Source of the DNA: Shewanella salipaludis
GTDB taxonomy: Bacteria; Pseudomonadota; Gammaproteobacteria; Enterobacterales; Shewanellaceae
Reading direction: 5' to 3'
Length of the DNA stretch: 51,575 bases
Assembly (NCBI RefSeq): GCF_012911865.1
Contig: NZ_JAAXYH010000021.1
Location: 1 to 51,575 of the forward strand
Part shown: in pieces, positions 42,511 through 51,575 of the stretch
Position numbering within the stretch: position 1 is the first letter of the stretch
Layout: every line of letters begins with the position of its first letter
The notes under the pieces: generated by a model
What the model saw: the letters and a program-made list of their open reading frames with translations, nothing else
The model's database searches: none
What the model was told of the DNA's origin: nothing
Position numbers and translations under genes: made by a program

Positions 42511-43626
42511 TCACTGGAGGCGCCAGCGGTACAGGAGCAGGGGCGCACCCGACGAAACCTGGGCGGCGTCGGCAGAGAACTGCGCCGGCGGGTTATGCTG
42601 GGCCGCATCCTGGGTCACAGAGATCTTCGGCTCCAGGCTCAGCAGCCGCTGCAAATCGGCTTCGGAGCCGAACAGCTCCAGCTTGAAGGTCACAGTGTCG
42701 CCCTGGACTCGGCTCAGCTTGGTGGTATTCACCACGCTCAATTGCTGCAGGTACTTTTCAATTTCAACCAGTTGCTTCATCTGGTTGATGCCGGTGAAGG
42801 TCACGCTGCTCTGCTGCTTCTCCCCCGAATCTGCTATGGCATATTGGGCCACGAAATAACGGCTCAGCGCCGACATCATCTCGTTGATCGCCGCCGCCGA
42901 ATCCGCGGTTTCCCCCTGGTGGTAGAAGGCGGGCTGAGTGCCTACGCCGGCACTGCCTTTGGGAAACAGGCTGAGTTGATACTTGATGCTGCCCGCGACA
43001 GGTTCCAATGCCGCGATGGCGAAGAAATCTGCCTGGTAACGCGCCGAAGCCGAGGCGACGACCTCGGTAAACATGCCGCGCACATCCGCCACGCCGACCC
43101 GCATCACATCGTCCAGATCCATCAACGGGAATAACAGGGGCACGCCCCGTTCGGCGGAAAACTGTGAGAACTGCTGCCGCTCGGCGAGCGCAGAAGCATC
43201 CCCCAGCACCAAACGCTCTTCCTGGTTTTCCATCGCCAGCCAGACCAAGGTCAAGGGTCGCTGGCTGCCCCACACGGGCAGATTCGCCTGACGCAGCAGG
43301 GCTATGATGCGGCTCCGATCGTAACTGGCCTGCAGCCAGAGCTTGGCGTCACGCTCGACATAACCGTATTGGCTCAATAGGGCTTCCGGACTCTTGAGCT
43401 GCGCCCGGATCAACTCGTTATCGAGTACGGCTTCATCGCCGGCGTTTTTCAGTATCACCTGTTGCAGTGCCGTTTTAAGCCCCTGATGCCGTTCGCCCGC
43501 ATCTCGGGAAGCGACGGCCACCTCGGCATCGGCCAATTGTGACACTTCGATCGCCATGACATTGCCAATCGACAGCAAGGAATACACACACAGAAATAAG
43601 GTGGCTTTTGATAAGATTTTCAGCAT
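42511..43626 (-). CDS. DUF2066 protein
   Basis: About 371 residues from the ATG at 43626; a GTG eight codons earlier is possible. An N-terminal signal peptide ends NVMA, so it is periplasmic or membrane-attached. The body (GLKTALQQVILKNAG ... LWLQASYDRSRIIALLRQANLPVWGSQRPLTLVWLAM ... YFVAQYAI) matches DUF2066, an uncharacterised gammaproteobacterial family commonly upstream of hda. It diverges from uraA. In many genomes purMN lies near this position; it is absent here. Confidence 0.87.
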   Translation of the reverse strand: MLKILSKATLFLCVYSLLSIGNVMAIEVSQLADAEVAVASRDAGERHQGLKTALQQVILKNAGDEAVLDNELIRAQLKSPEALLSQYGYVERDAKLWLQASYDRSRIIALLRQANLPVWGSQRPLTLVWLAMENQEERLVLGDASALAERQQFSQFSAERGVPLLFPLMDLDDVMRVGVADVRGMFTEVVASASARYQADFFAIAALEPVAGSIKYQLSLFPKGSAGVGTQPAFYHQGETADSAAAINEMMSALSRYFVAQYAIADSGEKQQSSVTFTGINQMKQLVEIEKYLQQLSVVNTTKLSRVQGDTVTFKLELFGSEADLQRLLSLEPKISVTQDAAQHNPPAQFSADAAQVSSGAPLLLYRWRLQ

Positions 43627-43845
43627 CTTTGGGAAAGGAAAAATGAACACATTGACGCCAAGTGTATCATAGTTGGCGGGGTTAGCGAGCCTGAGAGGTG
43701 TTTCTGTCAGCCTGGGTTAAGGCCGCCCCCGCAGGCAGTCAAGCCGGGAGATCCCGGATAACATCCGCCAACCAGTGAGATCATTCGTTCTTGGCGGCAC
43801 AAGCTGCTAACATAGGCCGGTTTATATTGGCATGAGCATAACATA

Positions 43846-45081
43846 ATGAAAAAATTGGCTTTACCCCTACAAGGCGCACAGATGTTGTTCGTCGCCTTCG
43901 GCGCCTTGGTCCTGATGCCCCTGTTGACCGGGCTGGATACCAGCGTGGCCCTGTTTACCGCCGGCATAGGCACCCTGCTGTTTCAGCTGGTGACCAAACG
44001 TCAGGTCCCCATCTTCCTCGCCTCCTCCTTCGCCTTCATCGCCCCTATCCTCTATGGCGTCCAGACCTGGGGCATACCCGCGACCATGGGTGGCCTGATG
44101 GCCGCGGGCGCAGTGTACCTGGGGCTGGCGACGCTGGTTAAATTGCGCGGTAGTCACTTCATCCACAACTTGTTGCCGCCCGTGGTCGTGGGCCCGGTGA
44201 TCATCATCATAGGCCTGGGACTGGCACCGGTTGCGGTCAACATGGCCCTGGGCAAGAGCGGCGATGGCACCTTGGTGCTGGTACAAGCCAATACCGCGCT
44301 GGTGATTTCGCTGGCATCTTTGATGACCACCATAGCCGTGGCTATCTTCGCCAAGGGCCTGTTGAGGCTGATGCCTATCCTGAGTGGGATCTTGGTCGGC
44401 TACGGCCTGAGTCTGGGCTATGGCATAGTGGACTTCGCCCCTGTGCTTGACGCCAATTGGCTTGCCATGCCGCACTTCGTCGCCCCGGAGTTTAACTGGC
44501 ATGCCATCGCCTTCATGATCCCCGTGGCCATCGCCCCCGCCGTCGAACATATAGGCGACATACTGGCGATCTCCAATGTCACCGGCAAAGATTTCATGAA
44601 GAAGCCCGGCTTGCATCGCACCCTGGCCGGTGACGGCATAGCCACCATAGCCGCCTCGGCCTTCGGGGGGCCGCCAAATACCACCTACTCCGAAGTCACC
44701 GGCGCCGTCACCCTGACCCGCAACTTCGATCCCCGTATCATGACCTGGACCGCCATCACGGCCATCACCCTGGCCTTCGTCGGCAAGTTGGGTGCCCTGA
44801 TGCAAACCATCCCTGTGCCTGTGATGGGCGGCATCATGTGTCTGTTGTTCGGCTCCATCGCCGCCGTCGGCCTCAATACCCTGATCCGCAATCAGGTCGA
44901 CCTGAACGAGCCGCGCAACCTCAGCATAGTGGGCGTCACCCTGGTGTTCGGCATAGGCGGCATGGCATTCGGCATAGGTTCATTCAGCCTGACCGGCATC
45001 AGCCTCTGCGGCATAGTCGCCATTCTGATGAACCTCCTGTTGCCTAAGCCCAAGAAGCTGGCGGCAGCGGCCCAGGCTTAG
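43846..45081 (+). CDS. uraA: Uracil/xanthine permease (NCS2)
   Basis: 411 residues with the NCS2 fold of fourteen segments. QMLFVAFGALVLMPLLTGLDTSVALFTAG is the first helix pair, AIAPAVEHIGDILAISNVTG carries the substrate-binding Glu of TM8, and AFGGPPNTTYSEVTGAVTLTRNFDPRIM is the TM10 signature with Glu. It takes up uracil with protons. Neighbouring hda matches Escherichia coli order, though upp is not adjacent here. Confidence 0.94.
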   Translation: MKKLALPLQGAQMLFVAFGALVLMPLLTGLDTSVALFTAGIGTLLFQLVTKRQVPIFLASSFAFIAPILYGVQTWGIPATMGGLMAAGAVYLGLATLVKLRGSHFIHNLLPPVVVGPVIIIIGLGLAPVAVNMALGKSGDGTLVLVQANTALVISLASLMTTIAVAIFAKGLLRLMPILSGILVGYGLSLGYGIVDFAPVLDANWLAMPHFVAPEFNWHAIAFMIPVAIAPAVEHIGDILAISNVTGKDFMKKPGLHRTLAGDGIATIAASAFGGPPNTTYSEVTGAVTLTRNFDPRIMTWTAITAITLAFVGKLGALMQTIPVPVMGGIMCLLFGSIAAVGLNTLIRNQVDLNEPRNLSIVGVTLVFGIGGMAFGIGSFSLTGISLCGIVAILMNLLLPKPKKLAAAAQA

Positions 45082-45090
45082 GCCACCAGC

Positions 45091-45140
<50 letters not shown>

Positions 45141-45156
45141 TAGGTTCGCAGACATA

Positions 45157-45189
45157 AAAAAGCCCCGGCTCAATGAGCCGGGGCTTTTT
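45157..45189. terminator. Bidirectional terminator between uraA and grxD
   Basis: A 16-bp perfect stem AAAAAGCCCCGGCTCA between convergent genes, flanked by A and T runs. Confidence 0.92.
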
Positions 45190-45221
45190 CTATCCCGCAT
45201 GCGTATGCCGGATGCGAGGCT

Positions 45222-45554
45222 TTACTCGGCCGTCTTATACTTGGCGGCCGTCTCTTTGATCAGAGGTTGCAACTCGCCCTTCTGGAACATTTCCATCACT
45301 ATGTCACAGCCGCCGATCAGCTCACCTTCGATCCACAACTGTGGGAAGGTTGGCCAGTTGGCGAATTTAGGCAGTTCGGCGCGTATGTCCGGATGCTGCA
45401 GAATATCGACGAAGGCAAACTGTTCGCCGCAATTGATCATCACCTGGGCTACCTGAGATGAAAAACCACAGCTCGGCAGTTTTGGTGAACCTTTCATGTA
45501 CACCAGGATAGGGTTTTCGGCAATTTGCTGTTTAATCTTCTCTACTGTTTCCAT
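45222..45554 (-). CDS. grxD: Monothiol glutaredoxin GrxD
   Basis: 110 residues. The active site SCGFS is the monothiol signature. KGSPKLPSCGFS, WPTFPQLWIEGELIGGCDI and the C-terminal GELQPLI match GrxD. It binds a 2Fe-2S cluster with glutathione and partners BolA proteins in iron-sulfur trafficking. It is divergent from sodB, so two iron- and redox-linked genes share a 225-base control region. Confidence 0.96.
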   Translation of the reverse strand: METVEKIKQQIAENPILVYMKGSPKLPSCGFSSQVAQVMINCGEQFAFVDILQHPDIRAELPKFANWPTFPQLWIEGELIGGCDIVMEMFQKGELQPLIKETAAKYKTAE

Positions 45555-45779
45555 CTGCTTTTCCTAATACGACGACATTGACTTTATGGACTATATTGTA
45601 CGACAGCTGACCTGAGAACAAAATCCCACAGTTTGTAAGGTTATGCCTGCATTTGATTTTTAACCGCCGACTATCTGGACAATTAGCCAAACAATGATTC
45701 ACTTAAGGGATTTTATCGGTACAATAGCTGGCAGTGAGCAAGTCAAAAAACGATAACCTAAGTCCATGGAGAGATACTA
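45555..45779. promoter_or_regulatory. Divergent grxD/sodB control region
   Basis: 225 bases. TACAAT at 45720-45725 is a plausible sodB -10, giving a leader of about 50 bases; the -35 is not clear. GGAGAG at 45769-45774 is the sodB ribosome site. Confidence 0.4.
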
Positions 45780-46364
45780 ATGGCTTTCGAATTACCCGCA
45801 TTACCTTATGCAAAGAACGCACTTGAACCCCACATTTCTCAAGAAACCATCGAATACCACTATGGTAAGCATCACAACACTTACGTTGTTAAATTAAATG
45901 GTTTGATTGAAGGCACTGATTTCGCAGGCAAGAGCCTGGAAGAGATCATCAAGACTTCAAGCGGTGGCGTGTTCAACAACGCGGCCCAGGTTTGGAACCA
46001 CACCTTCTACTGGAACTGCCTGTCACCAAACGGTGGCGGTGCACCAACAGGCGCCGTTGCTGCCGCTATCGATGCCGCCTTCGGTTCATTCGACGCGTTC
46101 AAGGCCCAGTTCACAGATTCTGCCGTGAACAACTTCGGCAGCGCCTGGACTTGGTTGGTGAAAAAGGCCGATGGCACAGTTGCCATAGTCAACACCAGCA
46201 ATGCCGGCACCCCGCTGACCGATGAGTCTGTTACGCCTATCATGACAGTGGACGTGTGGGAACACGCTTACTACATAGATTACCGTAACCTGCGTCCAGA
46301 GTACCTGGCGCACTACTGGCAGCTGGTCAACTGGGACTTCGTTAACCAGAACTTCGCCGCTTAA
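45780..46364 (+). CDS. sodB: Superoxide dismutase, iron type
   Basis: 194 residues. Metal ligands are H27 (EYHYGKHH region), H74 (VWNHTFYW), and DVWEHAYY with Asp and His. The Fe-type marks GGGAPTGAV and FGSAWTWLV are present. It dismutates superoxide in the cytoplasm. A good GGAGAGAT ribosome site precedes the ATG, and a strong terminator follows. Codon choice is typical of a highly expressed gene. Confidence 0.97.
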   Translation: MAFELPALPYAKNALEPHISQETIEYHYGKHHNTYVVKLNGLIEGTDFAGKSLEEIIKTSSGGVFNNAAQVWNHTFYWNCLSPNGGGAPTGAVAAAIDAAFGSFDAFKAQFTDSAVNNFGSAWTWLVKKADGTVAIVNTSNAGTPLTDESVTPIMTVDVWEHAYYIDYRNLRPEYLAHYWQLVNWDFVNQNFAA

Positions 46365-46428
46365 TCAGCGCGCCGCGCATGGTCTCTGGCTGAGCCAATA
46401 GAGACCGAGTGCCGAGCGCTTGCAACTG

Positions 46429-46457
46429 AAAACGGATACCTGAGGTATCCGTTTTTT
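46429..46457 (+). terminator. Terminator after sodB
   Basis: AAAACGGATACC pairs with GGTATCCGTTTT around TGA, followed by T-run. Confidence 0.9.
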
Positions 46458-46531
46458 ATGGGCTTTTTGCCAACACCCCTGCTATGCCAACACAGCAGCG
46501 CGCCGAGTCGGGCCCGAGCCTCATGCACCGC

Positions 46532-48427
46532 TCAGGTTGTCGCCTCTGCCCCGGCAGCGACTTCGGCCTCTTGTTGCTGCACTTGCTGCTGTGCTTGCTG
46601 CTGTGCTTGCTGCTGCAGCAAGGCCTGTTCCCTGGCCTCCTGCAGGGCTTCCACTGTGATCAGGCTGATTAGCTCTATGTCGTCAGGCAGGGGCAAGGCT
46701 TCATTGGCGGTCACCACCACCAGCTTGTTATCCTTCAGATAGATCAGTGGCAATGCCCCCTCGCCATAGCGCTGCTTGAAGTCATTGAAGCCGAAGCTTT
46801 CCGTCAGGTGGGTGCTCTTTATGACTGCGCCCTTGGCCATCAGGCTGGCCAGCTTGGCGTAGGATACCGCCTCGCCGAACAGGCACAGGCGCTTGAGGTA
46901 AGCTTCGGACAGCTGATGTCTGGCGCTGCCGGGGTCGATATTGTTCAACCCAAACACCTTGGTGGACCCAAGCATGTCCTGATAATGGAAGTTCACCAGC
47001 GGATTGAGTTGACGATAGGGCGACATGATCAGCACCCTGCCTATCCCGGTCAAGTCCAGATAGGTTTCGGCATGCTCCGAAGCCGGGTTGCCGAAATACA
47101 CTGGGATATTGTCCATCCGCGCCAGGCGAATATTGTCCCAGTTGCTGTCGGACAAGATGACCTTGATCCCATTGGCCTGGAGGACTTTCGCCAGCTCACG
47201 GCAAAACTTGGAGGCGCCGAAGATCAGCAGCCCCTGGGCCGAGCCCGCCTCGACCCCTAGAAAGCCGGCCCAGCGCCCCGCCGTCAGGCTCTGGATCACC
47301 ACAGTGCCTATGATGACCAGAAACACCAGGGGCACGATCAGCTCGGAGCCGGCAATGGCCAAAGCTTCCAGCTTGATGGCAAACAGGGAAGACACCGCCG
47401 CAGCCACTATGCCGCGCGGCGCCACCCAGGACAGAAACCACTTATCGGCCGCAGACAGAGAGGTGCCTATGCCGGAGCACCAGACACTGAGTGGCCTGGC
47501 GAGCAGCATGATCACCGCCAGCACCCCGAGGCCGCCCCAGCCCAGGCTCATGAGGGCACCCGAGTCCAGCCTGGCCGCCAACAGGATGAACAGCGCCGAG
47601 ATCAACAGCACAGTCAGCGTCTCCTTGAACTCGAGAATGTCGGCTATGTCGACGCCGCGCATGTTCGCCAGCCACACCCCCATCAGAGTCACGCTCAGGA
47701 GGCCCGACTCCTCCTGCAGCAGGTTGGAGCCGACGAATACCCCCAGCATCAGGGTCAACACGGCGGTATTGCGCAGATAATGCGGCAACAGATTATGCCG
47801 CAATACCTGGCCCAGCAGATAACCTGCCAGCGCGCCCAGGCCTATCCCGAGCGACAGCATGGACCCCAGGGCAGAGAGGACATGGGATGCGGGCGCGGCG
47901 GCGACGCTGATGAATTCGAACACCAGGACCGCCAGCAAGGCGCCTATGGGATCTATCACTATGCCTTCCCAGCGCAAGATACTCGCCAGCTGGGACTTGG
48001 GCCTGACACTGCGCAGCATGGGCACTATCACAGTCGGCCCAGTCACCACCACCAGGGCACCGAACAAGAGCGCCAATGACCAGTCGAATGCCAGCAGATA
48101 ATGGCTGGCCACAGTGGCACAGCCCCAGGTGAGCAGAGTGCCTATGGTGATGAGATGGGTGACCATGCGGCCATGATCTTTGATTTCCTTGAAATTAAGC
48201 GTCAGGGCGCCCTCGAAGAGGATCACCGCAACCCCGAGTGAAATGATGGGAAATAAGAGATCGCCGAAGAGGGTATCGGGATCCAGCACCCCGAAGCCGG
48301 GGCCGAGCAGCAAACCACAGAGCAGCAGCGGCAAAATGGCAGGCAAGCGCAGGCGCCATCCCAGCCACTGACAGAATAAGGACAAGACACCTATGAGTGC
48401 CAACATCCCGGTGATCCTTTCCAGCAT
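46532..48427 (-). CDS. CPA1-type cation/proton antiporter with NAD-binding-like C-terminal domain
   Basis: 631 residues. About twelve transmembrane segments in the first 400 residues follow the Na+/H+ exchanger pattern (LLCGLLLGPGFGVLDPD, ISLGVAVILFEGALTLNF, WEGIVIDPIGALLAVLVFE with the ion-binding Asp, SWVAPRGIVAAAVSSLFA). After that comes a TrkA-N-like Rossmann domain (LLIFGASKFCRELAKVLQANGIKVILSDSN) and a TrkA-C-like region. The last 35 residues are a Gln/Ala-rich repeat tail (QQQAQQQAQQQVQQQ). It should exchange Na+ or K+ for protons under NAD(H)-linked control; the exact ion is unknown. Confidence 0.9.
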   Translation of the reverse strand: MLERITGMLALIGVLSLFCQWLGWRLRLPAILPLLLCGLLLGPGFGVLDPDTLFGDLLFPIISLGVAVILFEGALTLNFKEIKDHGRMVTHLITIGTLLTWGCATVASHYLLAFDWSLALLFGALVVVTGPTVIVPMLRSVRPKSQLASILRWEGIVIDPIGALLAVLVFEFISVAAAPASHVLSALGSMLSLGIGLGALAGYLLGQVLRHNLLPHYLRNTAVLTLMLGVFVGSNLLQEESGLLSVTLMGVWLANMRGVDIADILEFKETLTVLLISALFILLAARLDSGALMSLGWGGLGVLAVIMLLARPLSVWCSGIGTSLSAADKWFLSWVAPRGIVAAAVSSLFAIKLEALAIAGSELIVPLVFLVIIGTVVIQSLTAGRWAGFLGVEAGSAQGLLIFGASKFCRELAKVLQANGIKVILSDSNWDNIRLARMDNIPVYFGNPASEHAETYLDLTGIGRVLIMSPYRQLNPLVNFHYQDMLGSTKVFGLNNIDPGSARHQLSEAYLKRLCLFGEAVSYAKLASLMAKGAVIKSTHLTESFGFNDFKQRYGEGALPLIYLKDNKLVVVTANEALPLPDDIELISLITVEALQEAREQALLQQQAQQQAQQQVQQQEAEVAAGAEATT

Positions 48428-48666
48428 AAGCTCTCCTTAGGTGAGTGCAATCCTGTCTTTGCCTATATGCCCAAGGGCAGCGACGGCGCCGACACCCTGT
48501 ATCATAGCGGTTTTCCCCGCCGGGCCACCAACTTATTCTCGGCGTCGCTCTTTGCGCCGTGCTCTGCATCATTCTTTACATAGTGCTCCGCATAACAGGC
48601 AAGCTCTGGCATGGGGCTAAGCAGCATTGGGCTGAGGGTAAGATGGGCCGGGGAGAATCCACAACG

Positions 48667-48697
48667 AAAAAAGCCCCATCTTTCGATGAGGCTTTTC
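48667..48697 (-). terminator. Terminator of the tRNA-Asp operon
   Basis: AAAAGCCCCATC pairs with GATGAGGCTTTT (one mismatch) around TTTC, with a T-run on the minus strand, 9 bases after the tRNA. Confidence 0.85.
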
Positions 48698-48705
48698 TCT
48701 TGAGT

Positions 48706-48782
48706 TGGCGGAGCGGACGGGACTCGAACCCGCGACCCCCGGCGTGACAGGCCGGTATTCTAACCAACTGAACTACCGCTCC
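48706..48782 (-). tRNA. tRNA-Asp (GTC)
   Basis: 77 bases, 3' CCA encoded. On the minus strand it begins GGAGCGGTAGTTCAGTTGG and has CCTGTCACG as anticodon loop (GTC), and the T-loop GGTTCGAGTCC. Near-identical to the tRNA-Asp of Escherichia coli, and identical in sequence to the second copy. Confidence 0.98.
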
Positions 48783-48862
48783 ATTAACTGGCTTGGCTTT
48801 TCAGCACTGCTGGGTCAGCTGGCTGACCTAGCAAAAATTCTGGCATAACAATCAAACTCGAT

Positions 48863-48939
48863 TGGCGGAGCGGACGGGACTCGAACCCGCGACCCCCGGC
48901 GTGACAGGCCGGTATTCTAACCAACTGAACTACCGCTCC
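48863..48939 (-). tRNA. tRNA-Asp (GTC), second copy
   Basis: Same 77 bases as the copy at 48706-48782, separated by an 80-base spacer. The two are probably transcribed together from the right. Confidence 0.98.
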
Positions 48940-49066
48940 ACTCGAGATGCGAAGCATAATACGGTTGCCCTCGGGCAGCGTCAACCGTTTTTTCACCGCC
49001 CCCTGCCGATGAGTCAAAAAATGACCAACGACTTAAAATGGCTGACAATTTCCCCCTGCAGCCGGG

Positions 49067-50368
49067 CTAATCGTCGAGATCATCCTCGTCCGGCAGGGTC
49101 AGATCTATCTCCTGCGACGCCAACGGCGCTTTCGATACCGCCGCCGATGCCTGCGCTTTCTGCTCGGCGGCCGCCAAGGCTTGGGCCAGATTCTGGCGTT
49201 TGCGCCAGATGACCAACCCCAGCACTCCGAGCAATAACAGGCTGATGTTGATGGTGATTATCCAGAAAATGGCATCATCCTTGGCCTTGGCCTCGGCTGC
49301 CTGCGCCTTCTTGGCCGCGATCCTGGCGAGCTCGGCGGCGCTCGGTGGCGGATCCGGCGGGGCGATCAGGTTAAAGAAATGCTCGGGTAAGTCTATGACC
49401 ACTTCACGGCCGGCGGGCGTGGTGCTGGCGAGAAAACCTGTGACTCTGTAACTGCCAAACTCGGTCGCCTGGGGCAACAACAGGTCGCTGCTCGCCTCAC
49501 TGAAGCCCTGCTGCACTATGGGCAGTCTCAGTCCCGCCGGGCCGAAGAGTTCGAACCTGACATGGGTCTGCGCCAACACCAGCTGGGTATCATCTATCTC
49601 CAGGTGCAATTTGCGCCTGTCCTTGTCGGTGCCATCGAGCTGCATCAAGGTCACAGTGACCGGGCTGGGCGACAGGCTGAACGGCAGGTTCACCTGGCGA
49701 TCGAACACACTGTTATGGGCCTTCACCTCGAAGACATAATCGCCCCATGGCTGATTGAGATTGAGTTTGGCGGTAAACACCCCGTCGTCGGGCCTTTCAT
49801 CCAGCCCTTCACCATCGTCACTGTAGGAACCTACTATCAGGGTGCCCGAGGCAAAATTCTCATCACCCGCCTGGTGGGTGCTGATGAATCTGGCCGACCA
49901 TTCGAACAGATAGTCCAATCCCGGCATCCGCAGCCGCTGGGCATCGCCCATCAATTTGGCCACCAGCTTGACTCTTTCCCCCTGAAACAGCGGCTGCGGC
50001 AGCGGCTCGACCTGGATCTCCAGCTTGGAAATCTTGTCTATGGTCGACCCCTGGGTGACTCTGCCGAGCAATTGCCATGGGCCAGGCATGGGATTGGCTA
50101 TGGTGATCATGTCTCCCGAGAGGCCATCGACCCATTTGACCGTGTCCGGGTGCCTGCTGGGGTACCATTTGCTGCCATCGGGCAATATCAGGATCACGGG
50201 CGCCGAGCCATAATCGCGTTTGATCAACAGGGTGACGCTGTCCACCATGTGATCTATGCGAAAACGGTTCTTGAGTTCGGCCGCTTGGGTCGCCTGGGTC
50301 ACGGCCAGGGCCGTACTGGGCAGGCAGCAACACAGGAGCAAGGCAAAAAGCCGCATAGGCAGGGTCAT
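49067..50368 (-). CDS. TIGR03503-like membrane protein
   Basis: 433 residues from the ATG at 50368, ten bases after the dnaQ stop; another ATG is four codons in. A signal peptide (LFALLLCCCLPSTALA) leads to a periplasmic body with von Willebrand-like and beta-sandwich stretches (SVTLLIKRDYGSAPVILILPDGSKWYP, GSYSDDGEGLDERPDDGVFTA). A single transmembrane segment (WIITINISLLLLGVLGLVIW) is near the C terminus, followed by an Ala/Gln-rich and acidic cytoplasmic tail. It matches the uncharacterised TIGR03503 family of Shewanella and Vibrio. Confidence 0.8.
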   Translation of the reverse strand: MTLPMRLFALLLCCCLPSTALAVTQATQAAELKNRFRIDHMVDSVTLLIKRDYGSAPVILILPDGSKWYPSRHPDTVKWVDGLSGDMITIANPMPGPWQLLGRVTQGSTIDKISKLEIQVEPLPQPLFQGERVKLVAKLMGDAQRLRMPGLDYLFEWSARFISTHQAGDENFASGTLIVGSYSDDGEGLDERPDDGVFTAKLNLNQPWGDYVFEVKAHNSVFDRQVNLPFSLSPSPVTVTLMQLDGTDKDRRKLHLEIDDTQLVLAQTHVRFELFGPAGLRLPIVQQGFSEASSDLLLPQATEFGSYRVTGFLASTTPAGREVVIDLPEHFFNLIAPPDPPPSAAELARIAAKKAQAAEAKAKDDAIFWIITINISLLLLGVLGLVIWRKRQNLAQALAAAEQKAQASAAVSKAPLASQEIDLTLPDEDDLDD

Positions 50369-50378
50369 CACGCTCGGT

Positions 50379-51107
50379 CTATCCTCTCCAAAGGCATTTC
50401 CCCGACTTGGCCACCAAGTCGAGTCTCTGTTCATGCATAAGGAGTTCATCGGCCGAGGCAGAGATCACTTTAAGCTTAGATTTCAGTGGGTCCAATCTTT
50501 GGATGCCTCCCCCCTCCTGACCCGCCTGCTCATTGGACAGGTTGAACTTGGTCTGGCCGCCGGTCATGATCAGATAGACGTCGGCGAGGATCTCGGCATC
50601 GAGCAAGGCGCCGTGGAGTTCGCGGCGGGAGTTGTCTATGCCATACCTTTTACACAGGGCATCGAGGTTATTCTTCTGCCCTGGGTGCAAGAACTTGGCG
50701 ATCTCCAGGGTATCCAGCACCTGGCAGATCTCCGCCGTCTTGGGCCCCTGGGGCTGCAACAGGGAAAATTCGTGATCCATGAAGCTGACGTCGAAGTTGG
50801 CGTTATGGGCGACAATTTCGGCGCCGTCGATGAAGTCGATGAAGCTCCTGGCAATGTCACGAAACTTGGGCTTGCCCGCCACCGCCTCGTTGGTGATCCC
50901 GTGGACCGCGATGGCTTCCTCGTCGATCAGCTGCTCAGGGTTGATATACTCATGAAAATGTCGCCCGGTCAGCTTGCGGTTAATCACCTCGACACAGCCT
51001 ATTTCGATGATCCTATGCCCCAGGTAAATCGCGCCGCTTCCCTGATTCATACCCGTGGTTTCTGTATCCAGTATGACCTGACGGCTCGCGTTGGAAATGA
51101 TATTCAT
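50379..51107 (-). CDS. dnaQ: DNA polymerase III epsilon (3'-5' proofreading exonuclease)
   Basis: 242 residues, normal DnaQ length. Exonuclease motifs are VILDTETTGM (ExoI), IVAHNANFDVSFMD (ExoII) and HGALLDAEILADVY (ExoIII). It proofreads within the polymerase III core. It diverges from rnhA across 68 bases, the arrangement in Escherichia coli, and is followed closely by the TIGR03503 gene. Confidence 0.96.
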   Translation of the reverse strand: MNIISNASRQVILDTETTGMNQGSGAIYLGHRIIEIGCVEVINRKLTGRHFHEYINPEQLIDEEAIAVHGITNEAVAGKPKFRDIARSFIDFIDGAEIVAHNANFDVSFMDHEFSLLQPQGPKTAEICQVLDTLEIAKFLHPGQKNNLDALCKRYGIDNSRRELHGALLDAEILADVYLIMTGGQTKFNLSNEQAGQEGGGIQRLDPLKSKLKVISASADELLMHEQRLDLVAKSGKCLWRG

Positions 51108-51175
51108 AATATTTTGCAGCTTCTTTAAGGTATTTTTGGTTATACTCGGCCGAAATTCATGGCTATGGTAACAAC
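51108..51175. promoter_or_regulatory. Divergent dnaQ/rnhA promoter region
   Basis: 68 bases. TATACT at 51141-51146 on the plus strand is a possible rnhA -10. The shared, overlapping promoters are known for this gene pair in Escherichia coli. Confidence 0.45.
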
Positions 51176-51575
51176 TTGAACACTGAACTCAAACTAATCC
51201 ATATCTTCACCGATGGATCTTGTTTAGGCAATCCGGGCCCGGGCGGATATGGCATCGTGATGAAATATAAACATCATACCAAGGAGCTTTCCGACGGCTT
51301 CTCGCTCACCACCAATAACCGCATGGAACTTCTGGGTCCCATCATCGCCCTGGAGAGCCTGAAAGAGCCATGCAACATAGTGCTCACCAGTGACAGCCAG
51401 TATATGCGCCAGGGCATCACCCAGTGGATCCATGGCTGGAAGAAGAAGAACTGGATGACGGCCAGCCGCACCCCGGTGAAAAATGTCGACCTGTGGAAGC
51501 GCCTGGATGCCGCCTCACAACAGCATAAGGTCGACTGGCAGTGGGTCAAGGGCCACGCCGGCCATCCAGAGAATG
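51176..51575 (+). CDS. rnhA: Ribonuclease HI, 3' end outside window
   Basis: 133 residues before the window ends. The RNase HI set is visible: FTDGSCLGNPGPGGYG (catalytic Asp), TTNNRMELLGPI (Glu), TSDSQYMRQGI (Asp), and GWKKKNW, with WVKGHAGHPEN near the end carrying the active-site His. It removes RNA from RNA:DNA hybrids. The start is taken as the TTG at 51176, since the sequence LNTELKLIHIFTDGS aligns with the family N terminus and no in-frame ATG lies nearby upstream. Confidence 0.93.
   Translation, partial: MNTELKLIHIFTDGSCLGNPGPGGYGIVMKYKHHTKELSDGFSLTTNNRMELLGPIIALESLKEPCNIVLTSDSQYMRQGITQWIHGWKKKNWMTASRTPVKNVDLWKRLDAASQQHKVDWQWVKGHAGHPEN

Overview
The window looks like a Shewanella chromosome (marine gammaproteobacterium). 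The strongest pointers are the kdnA-kdnB-kdsB cluster for 8-amino-Kdo lipopolysaccharide, an argD-astA-astD arginine succinyltransferase operon, and a run of housekeeping genes in nearly Escherichia coli order (yffB-dapE; bamC-dapA-gcvR-bcp; perM-bepA-yfgD-hda-uraA; dnaQ-rnhA). All identifications are from reading the sequence; no database search was run.

Layout. 1-7150 is an AT-richer accessory block: an SRPBCC protein, an acyltransferase, a RAYT/IS200-like transposase that abuts a 5'-truncated IS110/IS1111 transposase, then a small chromosomal integron. The integron has intI on the + strand, a palindrome-rich attI leader (5851-6164), and two cassettes on the - strand (a HEPN-like protein and a one-TM protein), each ending in an attC. 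7592-17502 is core: a GGDEF protein, yffB-dapE-M15 peptidase, an alpha/beta hydrolase lacking its nucleophile, carbonic anhydrase, kdnA-kdnB-kdsB and a DUF2897 protein. 17503-19980 is a second AT-rich island. It carries a second copy of the integron leader, inverted relative to the first and with no integrase beside it, one complete cassette, and a LysE-type exporter. 20037-26273 has an FMN reductase, a periplasmic solute-binding-like protein and an RND efflux pair. 26482-31767 is the arginine catabolic operon with a DUF1338 gene and a divergent Lrp-type regulator. 31998-46364 is the conserved housekeeping block ending with grxD and sodB. 46532-51575 has a CPA1 antiporter, two tRNA-Asp genes, a TIGR03503-like membrane protein, dnaQ and the start of rnhA.

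Main discovery candidate: the two integron leaders. Read from a long ATAACGAGATCTCGTTAT-centred palindrome to the cassette junction, both are exactly 156 nt and align without gaps at about 80 percent by hand count. In both, the sequence just after the crossover G is the exact complement of the R'' box of the cassette that follows. So 18206-18870 reads as a functional-looking attI plus cassette more than 12 kb from the only integrase. The first cassette of the main array encodes an RX4H (HEPN-like) protein, which fits a role in phage defence or as a toxin.
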